Shown here piece by piece: positions 35,167 through 44,028 of a stretch of DNA of 64,000 bases (positions are counted from its first letter, which is position 1; every line of letters begins with the position of its first letter). The translations under genes and the position numbers were made by a program. The stretch is from Acidobacteriota bacterium (lineage in GTDB: Bacteria; Acidobacteriota; Blastocatellia; Pyrinomonadales; Pyrinomonadaceae), in NCBI GenBank assembly GCA_003385635.1, contig QQUY01000001.1, positions 1,713,001 to 1,777,000 of the forward strand, read 5' to 3'. Below the pieces are notes generated by a model. The model was given only the letters and a program-made list of their open reading frames with translations, did no database searches and was not told the origin of the DNA.

Positions 35167-36708
35167 TCACCTGGGTCCGCCGAAGTGATCCCCCAGGATC
35201 TCGATCACGTTCTCAATATGCGGGTACATCACCTCGTCGTTCTCGATAAACGGCACTTTCTCGCGAATCTTCTTGTAGACCGTTTCAGTTTCCTGTGCCA
35301 TCTTGCCCACGTCCGGGTCACGGTGTCTTCTTAGATCGATCGCCTGCGCAGCAGAGAGCATTTCAAGAGACAATATCCTTTCCAGGTTTGTCGAGATCCT
35401 GCACAGCTTAAGAGCCGATGTGACGCCCATCGACACGTGGTCTTCGACGTTTGCGGAGCTCGGGATCGTGTCAACGCTCGCAGGATGCGAGAGAACCTTG
35501 TTCTCGGTCGCCAACGCCGCGGCGGTGTACTGCACGATCATGAACCCCGAATTGAGACCGCCGTTCTCCGTGAGAAAGGCGGGCAGGATGTGGGCGTTGG
35601 AATCTTCATCGGTCAGCCGCATTATTCTGCGCTCGGAGATGTTCCCCAGTTCGGATAGCGCGATCGCAAGGTAGTCCATCGCGATCGCCAGAGGTTCCCC
35701 GTGAAAATTGCCTCCCGAGATCACCTCGATCTCGTCGGTATCCTCGTCGGCAAAGATCAAAGGGTTATCGGTAACGGCGTTCAATTCTATATTTACAACC
35801 CATTCCGCGTATGCGATCGCATCACGGCAAGCGCCGTGCACCTGCGGAATGCACCGGAGAGTATACGCATCCTGTATATTTGCGGGATCGTGTCCGCGGG
35901 TAAACTCGCTTCCCTCCAGAATTCTTCTGAGGTTGGCCGCACATTCGACCTGCCTGGGGTGAGGTCTCAATTCGTGGATCCTTTCGTCAAACGCCGCTGT
36001 TGTGCCGTTCAATGCCTCAAGGCTGAGGCACCCGGCAACATCAGCGGCATCGGCCAACCACTTGGCGCGCGCAGTCTGAAGGAGCCCGAGGGCGGTCATT
36101 ACTGACGTGCCGTTCGTTAGCGCGAGGCCTTCTTTGGCTGCAAGCTTGACCGGTTCCAGTCTTGAACGTTCAAGCGCTTTCTTGCTCGGGACCCTCTCGT
36201 TTCCGACAAAGACTTCTCCTTCGCCGATCAGGGGAAGTGCCATATGCGCCAGAGGCGCGAGATCTCCACTCGCACCCAAACTTCCCTGACTAGGTATCAC
36301 AGGGTGGATACCCGAGTTCAGAAGATCGAGTAATAACTGAAGGGTTTCAAGCCTGATCCCCGAAAATCCTCTCGCAAGAGTGTTCGCTCGTATGAGCATC
36401 ACCGCACGGGTCTGAACCTCATCGAGAGGTTCCCCCACACCAACCGCGTGCGACTTGACGATATTCTCCTGAAGCACCTCGACCTGGTCACGGGAGATGA
36501 TCTTGTCCTTAAAAGCGCCAAACCCGGTAGTGATCCCGTAAGCGACCTCACCTCTTTCAAGAAGTCTTTCCACTGCTGTCGCGGAGCGCGTCACCTTTTC
36601 AAGAGCCTCTTCAGAAAGCAAAACGATCGGAGCCCCGGGGGCTCCTTCCGCCACCGCGAGGACTTGTTCAAAGGTAAGCGATTCGCCGTCGAGGAACAGT
36701 TCATTCAT
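35167..36708 (-). CDS. hutH: histidine ammonia-lyase
   Basis: 513 residues. The MIO cofactor forms from A146-S147-G148 in GSLGASGDLAP; the catalytic Tyr is in VAYGITTGFG near 57. Converts L-histidine to urocanate and ammonia, the first step of histidine breakdown. The next two enzymes, hutU (45182) and hutI (37973), are in the window but not adjacent. hutG or a formiminotransferase is not seen. Confidence 0.96.
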   Translation of the reverse strand: MNELFLDGESLTFEQVLAVAEGAPGAPIVLLSEEALEKVTRSATAVERLLERGEVAYGITTGFGAFKDKIISRDQVEVLQENIVKSHAVGVGEPLDEVQTRAVMLIRANTLARGFSGIRLETLQLLLDLLNSGIHPVIPSQGSLGASGDLAPLAHMALPLIGEGEVFVGNERVPSKKALERSRLEPVKLAAKEGLALTNGTSVMTALGLLQTARAKWLADAADVAGCLSLEALNGTTAAFDERIHELRPHPRQVECAANLRRILEGSEFTRGHDPANIQDAYTLRCIPQVHGACRDAIAYAEWVVNIELNAVTDNPLIFADEDTDEIEVISGGNFHGEPLAIAMDYLAIALSELGNISERRIMRLTDEDSNAHILPAFLTENGGLNSGFMIVQYTAAALATENKVLSHPASVDTIPSSANVEDHVSMGVTSALKLCRISTNLERILSLEMLSAAQAIDLRRHRDPDVGKMAQETETVYKKIREKVPFIENDEVMYPHIENVIEILGDHFGGPR

Positions 36709-36811
36709 AGCTGATCAAAGGAATAGGGCGTTGCTTCTGGATCTCCCGAATAGCTGAATTTGCGGCTCTGATAGTATGATATCCACTTTTCGCCATTCAA
36801 TCCGCTAAAAG

Positions 36812-37990
36812 ATGCTACAGAACACGACCGATAACTCCAACTCGAACTCGAACCAGACTGTAGGCGAACAGGGAGCCAACATCCTGAACGCCGCCACGCG
36901 CGCCGACGAAATGGGACTCGCGCGTGAGATCAACAATCTATTCCCTCATCCGTATCTGAACGCGCTGGGCGCGATCCTGATCTTCATATTGCTCGGAAAG
37001 GTAATCGACTGGGTCGTCACGGGAGTGGTCTCGCGTCTTGTTCAACGAACTAAAACCGATATCGACGACAGGGTCCTTGAGATCCTCCACCGCCCGATCT
37101 TCCTGACAGTGGTTCTGATGGGACTAAGCCTCGCCACCCATCTCTTGATGCTCCCGGACAGAGTCACCGTGATAACGGTCGACATTATAAAAACACTGGT
37201 CGTGTTCGTCTGGTTCAATTTCTCTCTCAGGCTGCTTCAGGTGATCCTCGAACAGATGGAGCGTCACGAGGAGCGCTTCAAATTCGTCACTTCGACGACG
37301 ATGCCGCTTATCAAGAATTCGGTCACACTGGTTCTTGCCGCCGCAGCGGTCTATGCGGTTTTTCTAATCTGGGACATCAACATCACGGCCTGGCTCGCAT
37401 CAGCGGGAATAGTCGGTCTTGCGGTCAGTTTTGCGGCGAAAGACACCCTTTCCAATGTCTTCGGCGGAGTGACCATTTTTGCCGACAAGCCGTTCAAGGT
37501 GGGCGACTACATAATCCTCGGAACCGGCGAGCGAGGAATGATCACGATGATAGGCGTCAGGAGCACACGCATTCTCACCCGCGACGATGTCGAGATCACG
37601 GTACCCAACAGCATTCTCGCGACCACGACCGTGATAAACGAATCCGGAGGTCCCCACGAAAAGTTCCGCATACGTCTCAAGGTCGGGGTCGCTTATGGTT
37701 CTGATATCGACAAGGTAGAGGAAGTGTTGCTGAAAGCTGCGAACGATCACAAAGAGGTATGCGCTGACCCGTTTGCAAGGGTCCGTTTCAGGGCATTCGG
37801 GAATTCAAGCCTCGATTACGAGCTGCTGTGCTGGGTAAACCGGCCTGTTTTGCAGGGCCTTGTGCTTCACGAGCTGCACCGGGAGGTTTATAAAGCCTTC
37901 AACCGGGAAGGCATAGAGATTCCGTTCCCACAGCAGGACATCTACATAAAACAGGTGTCGGGAAATGCCGGTTCAGACGGGGACGCCTGA
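36812..37990 (+). CDS. MscS-family mechanosensitive channel
   Basis: 392 residues. Asn-rich N-terminus, then transmembrane helices at ~50-75 (ALGAILIFILLGKVIDWVV), ~95-115, ~120-145 and the pore-lining TM3 near 185-215 (SAGIVGLAVSFAAKDTLSNVFGGVTIF). The cytoplasmic beta domain follows (KPFKVGDYIILGT, VTEVGVRSTRI-like MIGVRSTRILTRDD, VPNS). Releases solutes during osmotic downshift. The last 18 bases overlap the convergent hutI end. Confidence 0.93.
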   Translation: MLQNTTDNSNSNSNQTVGEQGANILNAATRADEMGLAREINNLFPHPYLNALGAILIFILLGKVIDWVVTGVVSRLVQRTKTDIDDRVLEILHRPIFLTVVLMGLSLATHLLMLPDRVTVITVDIIKTLVVFVWFNFSLRLLQVILEQMERHEERFKFVTSTTMPLIKNSVTLVLAAAAVYAVFLIWDINITAWLASAGIVGLAVSFAAKDTLSNVFGGVTIFADKPFKVGDYIILGTGERGMITMIGVRSTRILTRDDVEITVPNSILATTTVINESGGPHEKFRIRLKVGVAYGSDIDKVEEVLLKAANDHKEVCADPFARVRFRAFGNSSLDYELLCWVNRPVLQGLVLHELHREVYKAFNREGIEIPFPQQDIYIKQVSGNAGSDGDA

Positions 37991-39256
37991 CTTGATCACC
38001 TGGTCAACAAGGTTTCCGCCAAATTCGTAGCAGATCTCTCGATAGTCATATGTATCGAGCAGGATCAGGTCGGCGGCCTTCCCAACTTCCACCGATCCGG
38101 CGCGGTGTCCTCTTCCAAGTGCGTGCGCCGCGTTTATCGTGAATCCGTTGATAGCTTCAGCGGGCGTAAGTTTCTGATACCTGCAGGCGATCGCCATTGC
38201 CATTGCAGGCGACGAACAGGGCGCCGAACCGGGATTGTAGTCGGTTGAAACCGCGACGGCACAGCCCGAATCGATCATCTTCCTCGTGTCCGCATAGTCG
38301 TCCGTCCCAAGATTGAAGTTAACCGCAGGGGTTACCACTCCTATAGCTCCCGAGTCCGCAAGCAAGGCGACCTCTCGGTCATTTGTCGCCTCGAGATGAT
38401 CGATCGAAACAGCTTCCAAACCCAGCGCCATTTCCACGCCCCCCAGATTTGTGAACTGGTCGACATGTGCCTTAACCCTGTATCCCTCTTTCTTCGCCCT
38501 CTCAAGCACGCGCCTGGACTGTTCAAGATCGAATGCGTTCTTTTCGCAGAAAACGTCGATAAAGAGATTCATCCTTTCATCGCTCTTCAAACCGTTCTCT
38601 GATCTGAACCAGTCAGCGGCCCTCGGGATCATCTCTTCGCAGATCAGATCGACGTAATCGTCGGCATTTCCTTTTTTGCCATCGCGGTATTCTGGAGGGA
38701 CTGCGTGGGCAGGAAGGAACGTGGGGACGATCTCGGCAGGGTGCTCTCGGGCGAGGATCGAGATCGCTTCCAGCATCTTCAACTCTGTTTCGGTGTCGAG
38801 GCCGTACCCCGTCTTGATCTCGCAGGTCGTGACACCCGCGTCCATAAGGCGGTCAAGCCTGATCTCGGTCTCTTCAACAAGTTCTTCAACGGAAGCTTCC
38901 CGCGTCGCTCTTACCGTCGCCAGGATCCCGCCGCCGGCTTCAAGGATTTCAAGGTATTCCGCGCCTTTTATACGTAGTTCGAATTCATCGAGCCGGTCAC
39001 CTGCATAGACGATGTGCGTGTGGCATTCGACGAAGCCGGGCATCACCACAAGCCCTTCGGCATCGAGATCTTCCTGTGCGTCATACAAACGTCGAACCGT
39101 GTCAGTGTCGCCGACGCCGTGGATGATCCCGTCGACGACGGCCACTGCTGCATCCTTCCGTATGCCCGCGTCCGACATCGCAGGACCTTTCTTCGGACCT
39201 AAAGACGCACACGTGACCAATTCGCCGATATTGAAGATTAAGAGATCTGCTTTCAT
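37973..39256 (-). CDS. hutI: imidazolonepropionase
   Basis: 427 residues from ATG 39256 (a GTG three codons upstream is possible). Amidohydrolase fold: H79-T-H81 in GFVECHTHIVYAGDR, CEIKTGYGLD, AHVDQFTNLGG, STDYNPGSAP. Opens the imidazolone ring to N-formimino-L-glutamate in histidine breakdown. It starts 11 bases after the stop of a membrane protein gene and is probably the last gene of the operon that begins with the probable selenoprotein at 41076. Confidence 0.95.
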   Translation of the reverse strand: MKADLLIFNIGELVTCASLGPKKGPAMSDAGIRKDAAVAVVDGIIHGVGDTDTVRRLYDAQEDLDAEGLVVMPGFVECHTHIVYAGDRLDEFELRIKGAEYLEILEAGGGILATVRATREASVEELVEETEIRLDRLMDAGVTTCEIKTGYGLDTETELKMLEAISILAREHPAEIVPTFLPAHAVPPEYRDGKKGNADDYVDLICEEMIPRAADWFRSENGLKSDERMNLFIDVFCEKNAFDLEQSRRVLERAKKEGYRVKAHVDQFTNLGGVEMALGLEAVSIDHLEATNDREVALLADSGAIGVVTPAVNFNLGTDDYADTRKMIDSGCAVAVSTDYNPGSAPCSSPAMAMAIACRYQKLTPAEAINGFTINAAHALGRGHRAGSVEVGKAADLILLDTYDYREICYEFGGNLVDQVIKSGVPV

Positions 39257-39267
39257 TAGGGGCACAT

Positions 39268-39837
39268 TTACAAACGCTTTTCGAAGGGTAAAGAGTTTCG
39301 AGACCTTCCTACTATGAAGAACAGAACCACTCCGGCAAGAGAAACGAATGCAGATGTGAATTTCAGCTGTGTAAGCACCGAAGAAATAGCCACCAGACCC
39401 CGGTCAATCGATTCAACGTTGTAGGTCGCAAATTGAATCAGGAAACAGTTCTCCAAAGCGTCAAAAACAAACATCGATGCCGGAAAGAAAGCCAGCCACT
39501 TCGCGGATTCACTATCTTCGACACTATCTGCGACCCCAAGCGACAAAAACACAAGTCCGATCGCAACGAGCAGCGATATCCCCAGCGAATAAAACTGCAG
39601 GTCGTAGTACGCGCTTATATATTGCTGGTGGGCATCGCACACCTCGATGACAAGGCGGCCCATAAAATCCACGAGCTCACGATGTGAATATCCAAAGCGA
39701 TGTTCCGGCAACACCGGGGCTCCAACATCCAAGTTCAGGAGTTCGGATATACCGAATGCTCTAATCGCAAGGGCGATCACGGCCCCGACCAGGATAGAAA
39801 CGAAACCGGCTATGTATTTTTCTGAAGTCTTCAACAT
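39268..39837 (-). CDS. four-helix membrane protein, paralogue 2
   Basis: 189 residues from ATG 39837. Four predicted transmembrane helices (FVSILVGAVIALAIRAF, FYSLGISLLVAIGLVFLSL, LAFFPASMFVFDALENCF, FTSAFVSLAGVVLFFIV). It shares with the gene just upstream (39932-40492) the order APVLPEHRFGYSHRELVDFMGRL, YYDLQFYSLG and a FP..MFVFDALEN motif, so they are tandem paralogues of ~30% similarity by eye. Family not recognised. hutI starts 11 bases later. Confidence 0.8.
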   Translation of the reverse strand: MLKTSEKYIAGFVSILVGAVIALAIRAFGISELLNLDVGAPVLPEHRFGYSHRELVDFMGRLVIEVCDAHQQYISAYYDLQFYSLGISLLVAIGLVFLSLGVADSVEDSESAKWLAFFPASMFVFDALENCFLIQFATYNVESIDRGLVAISSVLTQLKFTSAFVSLAGVVLFFIVGRSRNSLPFEKRL

Positions 39838-39931
39838 CCCGTGAGGATCCCTTTTGTCCAACTGCTCCGGAAATCGACTCCTATCAGAAACAACTTCCGC
39901 AACCTGGACAACGTGGGGAGCCACACAGGGG

Positions 39932-40492
39932 CTAAACGATCTCCTGAGAATTCTTTGAGGTTCGCCTTCGGAACCAGACAACGACAGCTGCGACTAGCAA
40001 GACGGCGAACACGACCAATGTGAATGAACCCGCAATCATTTTGAAGAAGTTCAGAGTGCCGGCCAACTCGCCGAGCCCAAAAAATCTGAGAGGCAATCTG
40101 TCGATCGTGTTTATAAGAACAACATTCTCGGCGAGATCAAAAACTGCCAACGTCACCGGAAATGCGACGAGGAGCCGGACCCAGGACCTTTCCGTTACGA
40201 TCCGGCTGAGCATCCATATCAAAGTCACGAATGCAGCTCCGGTAAGAAGAGCGTTCGGTATGTCGAAATACTGAAATCGCGAATAAAGGTCTATGGTCTC
40301 GGCAGAAAGCGGTTCGAGAAAGGCGAACAGATCGGCGCCTGTGAAACCGAACCGTTCCTCGGGAAGCTCGGCTCCTGAAACCGCCGCTTTCAGGTTTGAA
40401 TAAGGTCCAAGTGCGAAGAGAAATACCGAGTATCCGATCCATACGACCGGGATCAGGGTAGCCACCAATACCGATTTCCGGCCCGATCTCAT
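39932..40492 (-). CDS. four-helix membrane protein, paralogue 1
   Basis: 186 residues. Four predicted transmembrane helices ([77 protein letters not shown]). Between helices 1 and 2 is [22 protein letters not shown], and helix 3 ends with VFDLAENV; both recur in the next gene. No Cys. Its ATG overlaps the stop of the probable selenoprotein (ATGA, 40492-40489), which implies translational coupling. Function unknown. Confidence 0.82.
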   Translation of the reverse strand: MRSGRKSVLVATLIPVVWIGYSVFLFALGPYSNLKAAVSGAELPEERFGFTGADLFAFLEPLSAETIDLYSRFQYFDIPNALLTGAAFVTLIWMLSRIVTERSWVRLLVAFPVTLAVFDLAENVVLINTIDRLPLRFFGLGELAGTLNFFKMIAGSFTLVVFAVLLVAAVVVWFRRRTSKNSQEIV

Positions 40493-41076
40493 TCCGCCGC
40501 TCCCGCCGCTTCTTCCCGCCCGATCCCGAGAGCGTCGGCTACTCTGTTTATGTAGTTGAACCAGGAGGCAATGAGGGTGATCTGCAGGATCGCAGTATCA
40601 TCGAACCCCACCTTGCGAAGCTCCTCGATATGGCCCGGATGAAGTCTGACGGCATCCTTCGTCATCTGGATCGCGAAGTCGCACATCACGCGCTCCGCCT
40701 CCGTGATCGGGGCATTTTCGTAATCGCTGCGAAGCGCTTCGATCAGACCGTCGTCCAATGTGACGTGACGCAGAAACTCTGCGTGGGACTCCACTCAGTA
40801 AAAGCAATCGTTCGTGTCCGAAACAACCGTCGCGATCATCTCCTGCTGGCGCCTTTCGAGCGGAAGGTCGTCCTTCAGAAGAGTGCTCAGCAGCATGAAC
40901 GAGTGATAGAGGGCGTCCGGGATAAGCGTATGGGACTCGATTATCGACTCATCAAACTGGATAGTCTGCGGATGAACCGTTCCGTACTCCTTCGGATAGG
41001 TCTCGCGCACCTTTCCGATCAGTTCGAGCAGATCGCCCTCTGCATTCTCAGGCTTGATCGTCTTTATCCACGCCAT
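40489..41076 (-). CDS. AhpD-like peroxidase-related selenoprotein (Sec at UGA codon 94)
   Basis: 195 residues if TGA at 40797-40795 is read as selenocysteine. Without it there is a 93-residue piece ending ...NDCFY and a piece starting [10 protein letters not shown]. Joined, they give a full-length carboxymuconolactone-decarboxylase/AhpD-like peroxidase-related protein: MAWIKTI start, [54 protein letters not shown] end. The family's redox motif is CxxC followed by His three residues on; here it is C91-F-Y-U94 and H98. A SECIS-like hairpin follows the UGA (40768-40784). The stop overlaps the next gene's start (ATGA). The alternatives are a nonsense mutation or a sequence error. Sec machinery is not in the window. 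Confidence 0.82.
40768..40797 (-). promoter_or_regulatory. SECIS-like hairpin with the Sec UGA
   Basis: On the minus strand TGA at 40797-40795, then 17 bases, then a 3-base apical loop GTT (40777-40775) closed by a perfect 7-bp stem ACGCAGA/TCTGCGT. A G as first loop base, 16-37 bases from the UGA, fits the published bacterial SECIS consensus as I know it. Confidence 0.75.
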
Positions 41077-41250
41077 GGGAAGTTAGTTTAGTAATGTGTT
41101 CAGAGTGTGTCCAACCTTCTTCATTGCGTTACTTTGCGGCTTAGCGCCTTGGCGAGAGGCTCGTTGCCTTTCTGTGTGGATTGATGACAAACGAACACAG
41201 ACTCCCCCAAAGGCGCTAAGCCGCCAGGAACCGCAAAGAAAACCCGAGAA

Positions 41251-42552
41251 CTAATCGTTGCTTCTTCTAAAGATCAAGTAGTAAACAGGTATCCCGACCA
41301 GCACAATGCCGACCCCTACGAGATTCTGAACCGGATCCTGGAGGAAGATCATTACGCAGACGCCGATCGTGATCAGAATGTAGACGATCGGCACGAGCGG
41401 GAATAGCGGCGTCCGATAGCCTTCGTGCTGTCGTTTCCTGAGCCAGAAAAGTCCAAGGACCGCCGCCGCCGGGAACAGGATCGCGATCATAAAAAAGTAG
41501 GAGATGATCTGCCCGAACGAACCGGACGCGATCAGCACGCAGGCGAGCACGATCTGGACAAGGATCGCCAGGTATGGCGTCCCGAACTTCTCGTGCGGCC
41601 TTCCAAAAGCGCGGAAGAACAACCCTTCCCGGGCCATCGCGAAATAAACCCTCGGTCCTGACATCAGGTAAGCAAAGAGCGTCCCCAATACCGAAATCAC
41701 AACTATCGCCGCAAAGACTGCTCCGCCGGCCGGGCCAAACAGCGCCTCTCCCGCCTGAGCCGCGAATGTCGTATCGTCTTTCACATTTGCGATCGGTACA
41801 AGATAAATGAAGACCGCGCTGGTCAAGACGTAAAGAACAGTTATCAGGCCTACACCTGCTGAAAGCGCGATCGGCAACGTGCGCTGGGGGTCTTTAACCT
41901 CGCCCGCGATCCGCGTCACGTCCCACCATCCCGCGAAGGCAAAGTAAGCGCCGATCGAACCAGCTATCAGAGCGCCGGTCCATTCAGGCGGCTCCGAAAA
42001 GAAAGGCGAAAAATTGTCCCAGTCCCCGAAGCCCCCAAAAAATCCAAAAGCCACAAGGAAAACAAGGACTCCGATCTTCAGCACCGTAAGGAGCGTAAGT
42101 GCGGACGCGCCGACCCGTGCACCGAACATGTTCACGGCTCCCACCGCGATAACGACAACGATAGCGACCGCGGTTTGAGCAGATGACGAAAGCGGAACTA
42201 TGAAGGAAAAGTAGCTTGCAAAGCCGACACCGAAGATCGCCGTCAGGCCCGGATCGACAACAAGCAACACGACCCACCCGTACAAGAACGCGAGTCCGTC
42301 GCCGTATGCCTCCCGGAGGAACACGAACGGCCCTCCTGCTTTCGGATACCGGGCCGACAGCTCGGAGTAACTAAGCGCGCCGCAAAGTGTAGCCAGGCCT
42401 ATTACTATCCAGATAACGAAAAGCCAGAAGGGAGATTGAACTCCTTTCGCCATCCCGGCGGGCGTGAGAAAAATTCCGACCGCGATCACTTGACCGATTA
42501 TCAACGCGGTCGCTGTCCAAACACCGAACTGTCTCTTTAGATCTTCGGACAT
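41251..42552 (-). CDS. APC family amino-acid permease
   Basis: 433 residues from ATG 42552; a TTG at 42558 with better ribosome-binding-site spacing (AGGAG, five bases) is an equal alternative. About 12 transmembrane helices. Motifs: IIGQVIAVGIFLTPAGMAKG in helix 1 (substrate-binding GxG-like region), SELSARYPKAGGPFVFLREAYG, and YFAFAGWWDVTRIAGEVKDPQRTLP. Inner-membrane amino-acid uptake or exchange; the substrate is not readable, though nearby hut genes make histidine a guess only. Confidence 0.92.
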   Translation of the reverse strand: MSEDLKRQFGVWTATALIIGQVIAVGIFLTPAGMAKGVQSPFWLFVIWIVIGLATLCGALSYSELSARYPKAGGPFVFLREAYGDGLAFLYGWVVLLVVDPGLTAIFGVGFASYFSFIVPLSSSAQTAVAIVVVIAVGAVNMFGARVGASALTLLTVLKIGVLVFLVAFGFFGGFGDWDNFSPFFSEPPEWTGALIAGSIGAYFAFAGWWDVTRIAGEVKDPQRTLPIALSAGVGLITVLYVLTSAVFIYLVPIANVKDDTTFAAQAGEALFGPAGGAVFAAIVVISVLGTLFAYLMSGPRVYFAMAREGLFFRAFGRPHEKFGTPYLAILVQIVLACVLIASGSFGQIISYFFMIAILFPAAAVLGLFWLRKRQHEGYRTPLFPLVPIVYILITIGVCVMIFLQDPVQNLVGVGIVLVGIPVYYLIFRRSND

Positions 42553-42680
42553 CTGCAATTCATCTCCTGCATATCGTGGTAAATGCCAGATAGTGTTTCG
42601 CCCCGGCAGTTCCTATGATCCCGGAACAGCGCGGGGCGCCAACTATCCTAGATTTTTTCTCACCTATTGCAAGGAACCCG

Positions 42681-43826
42681 TCAATCGACTATGTAGCTGT
42701 CGCGGGCCCTTACCCTAAGATTGGGTCGATAGACACGAACCTTGATCATCTTTCGCTGACCGGTTTTCCCTTCTTCTGCCGGATAATAGCCGATCTGGTA
42801 CTGCCTCTTGAGTTCTTCGGCTATCGCTTCAAACGTCGACTGGAGCCCGAACCGTGAAGTTCCCGCCGTGTAGAGCCTTCCGCCGGTGTAGGCCGCGAGG
42901 GTCTCGAGGTATTGTTTCCCAAGCGTGTAGTCTTCCGGCCGGTTCCCGCGTTGAGGAGGATTAAGGATACCGCCGTTATTTATGATGGTAGGCTGCTTCA
43001 TGATCCCGCCACCGGTCAGTCCGTCGAGGAACGTGTTGTAGTAGATCGGAAAGATGACGACATCCGACTCTTCAGCATCTCTCAGGTTTTCTCCATAGTC
43101 CGCGCCGATCGAGGTCGTATCGACACCGTCAGAGAACAGCACGATGGCCTTTCTGCCCTCGATCCTGTTCAAACGCTTCGTGAGCGCAAATTCAACTGCG
43201 GAATAGAGCGAAGTGCCGCCGCCAAAATTAGCCCGCCGAATGGCTTTATATATCTTCTCGCGGTCCTGGGTCGGTTCAGTCAGGACACGCACCGAATCAT
43301 CGAACGCGATCACCATTACGGTGTCCTCGGCATTCAGTTCCCGCACAAAAGCAGACGCGGCGTTACGTATGTCGTCGATCTTGTATTGGGTCGAACCGCT
43401 TGTATCGATCAGCAGCACTACCGTAACGGGCTTGTCGCTGATGCCGAAATATGCGATCTCCTGCTTTTTGCCGTCCTCGTAGACCTCGAACTGTTCCTGC
43501 CTGAGTCCCGAAACATAAAGGCCATCGCGGTTATAGATCGATACCGGGATGTTGACGACCGACGAATCGATCTTGATGAGATCGGGATCTTCCTCAAGCG
43601 CTTCTTCGGTTTCTACGCGCTTCTCCGCGTCATCCTTTTTCTTCTTGTAGTTCGGCGGAAAGATCTGGACCGGCTTGTAAGGCCTGGATTCCGAATAGCC
43701 CTCCTCTAGAGGCGTGACCTCGGCGGGTGTCGGCTCGCTTTTGATGCGTCTGCCGGACTGGGAAAACGCGAGAGAAAATGCCAGCAGGCAAACGGCAAAT
43801 GCGGCGAGTAGTCTTGAAGCTCTCAT
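42681..43826 (-). CDS. acidobacterial VWFA-related protein, exported
   Basis: 381 residues from ATG 43826, where a signal peptide begins (RLLAAFAVCLLAFSLAFSQ). An extended charged stretch to ~80 (EEGYSESRPYKPVQIFPPNYKKKK) is followed by a TIGR03436-type VWFA region: SSVVNIPVSIYNRDGLYVSGLRQEQFEVYEDGKKQ and the VWA domain from ~125 with MIDAS DTSGSTQ, later LFSDGVDTTS. Ends KMIKVRVYRPNLRVRARDSY. Function unknown; the family is expanded in Acidobacteria. A second member is at 62820-63806. Confidence 0.9.
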   Translation of the reverse strand: MRASRLLAAFAVCLLAFSLAFSQSGRRIKSEPTPAEVTPLEEGYSESRPYKPVQIFPPNYKKKKDDAEKRVETEEALEEDPDLIKIDSSVVNIPVSIYNRDGLYVSGLRQEQFEVYEDGKKQEIAYFGISDKPVTVVLLIDTSGSTQYKIDDIRNAASAFVRELNAEDTVMVIAFDDSVRVLTEPTQDREKIYKAIRRANFGGGTSLYSAVEFALTKRLNRIEGRKAIVLFSDGVDTTSIGADYGENLRDAEESDVVIFPIYYNTFLDGLTGGGIMKQPTIINNGGILNPPQRGNRPEDYTLGKQYLETLAAYTGGRLYTAGTSRFGLQSTFEAIAEELKRQYQIGYYPAEEGKTGQRKMIKVRVYRPNLRVRARDSYIVD

Positions 43827-44028
43827 TGTGGTTCGAGCGGGTCTTCCGCTACGGGAGATCAATAAATTCAATCGGAGTATAGCAAAGCTGCGCTGTCGGT
43901 GTGTGATTCGGCTCGTGTCTGTCAGGTTTGACCGCAATTCCGAATCGACCGGAAGTCCTGCTTGCATTTGTTCTGATCAGGGTTATGATTCTCTGCAACA
44001 GACTGACAAAACAGGAGATGAATCGCAT

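Noticed and set aside
40489-41076. Two separate small genes or a pseudogene split by a stop
   Set aside because: Both halves join into one full-length family member with no frameshift, the TGA is exactly at a redox Cys, and a SECIS-like hairpin follows. Kept as a selenoprotein, with the alternative stated.
42912-43709. 265-codon plus-strand open frame
   Set aside because: Lies antisense to the VWFA gene, whose signal peptide and VWA motifs are clear; the frame has no recognisable features.
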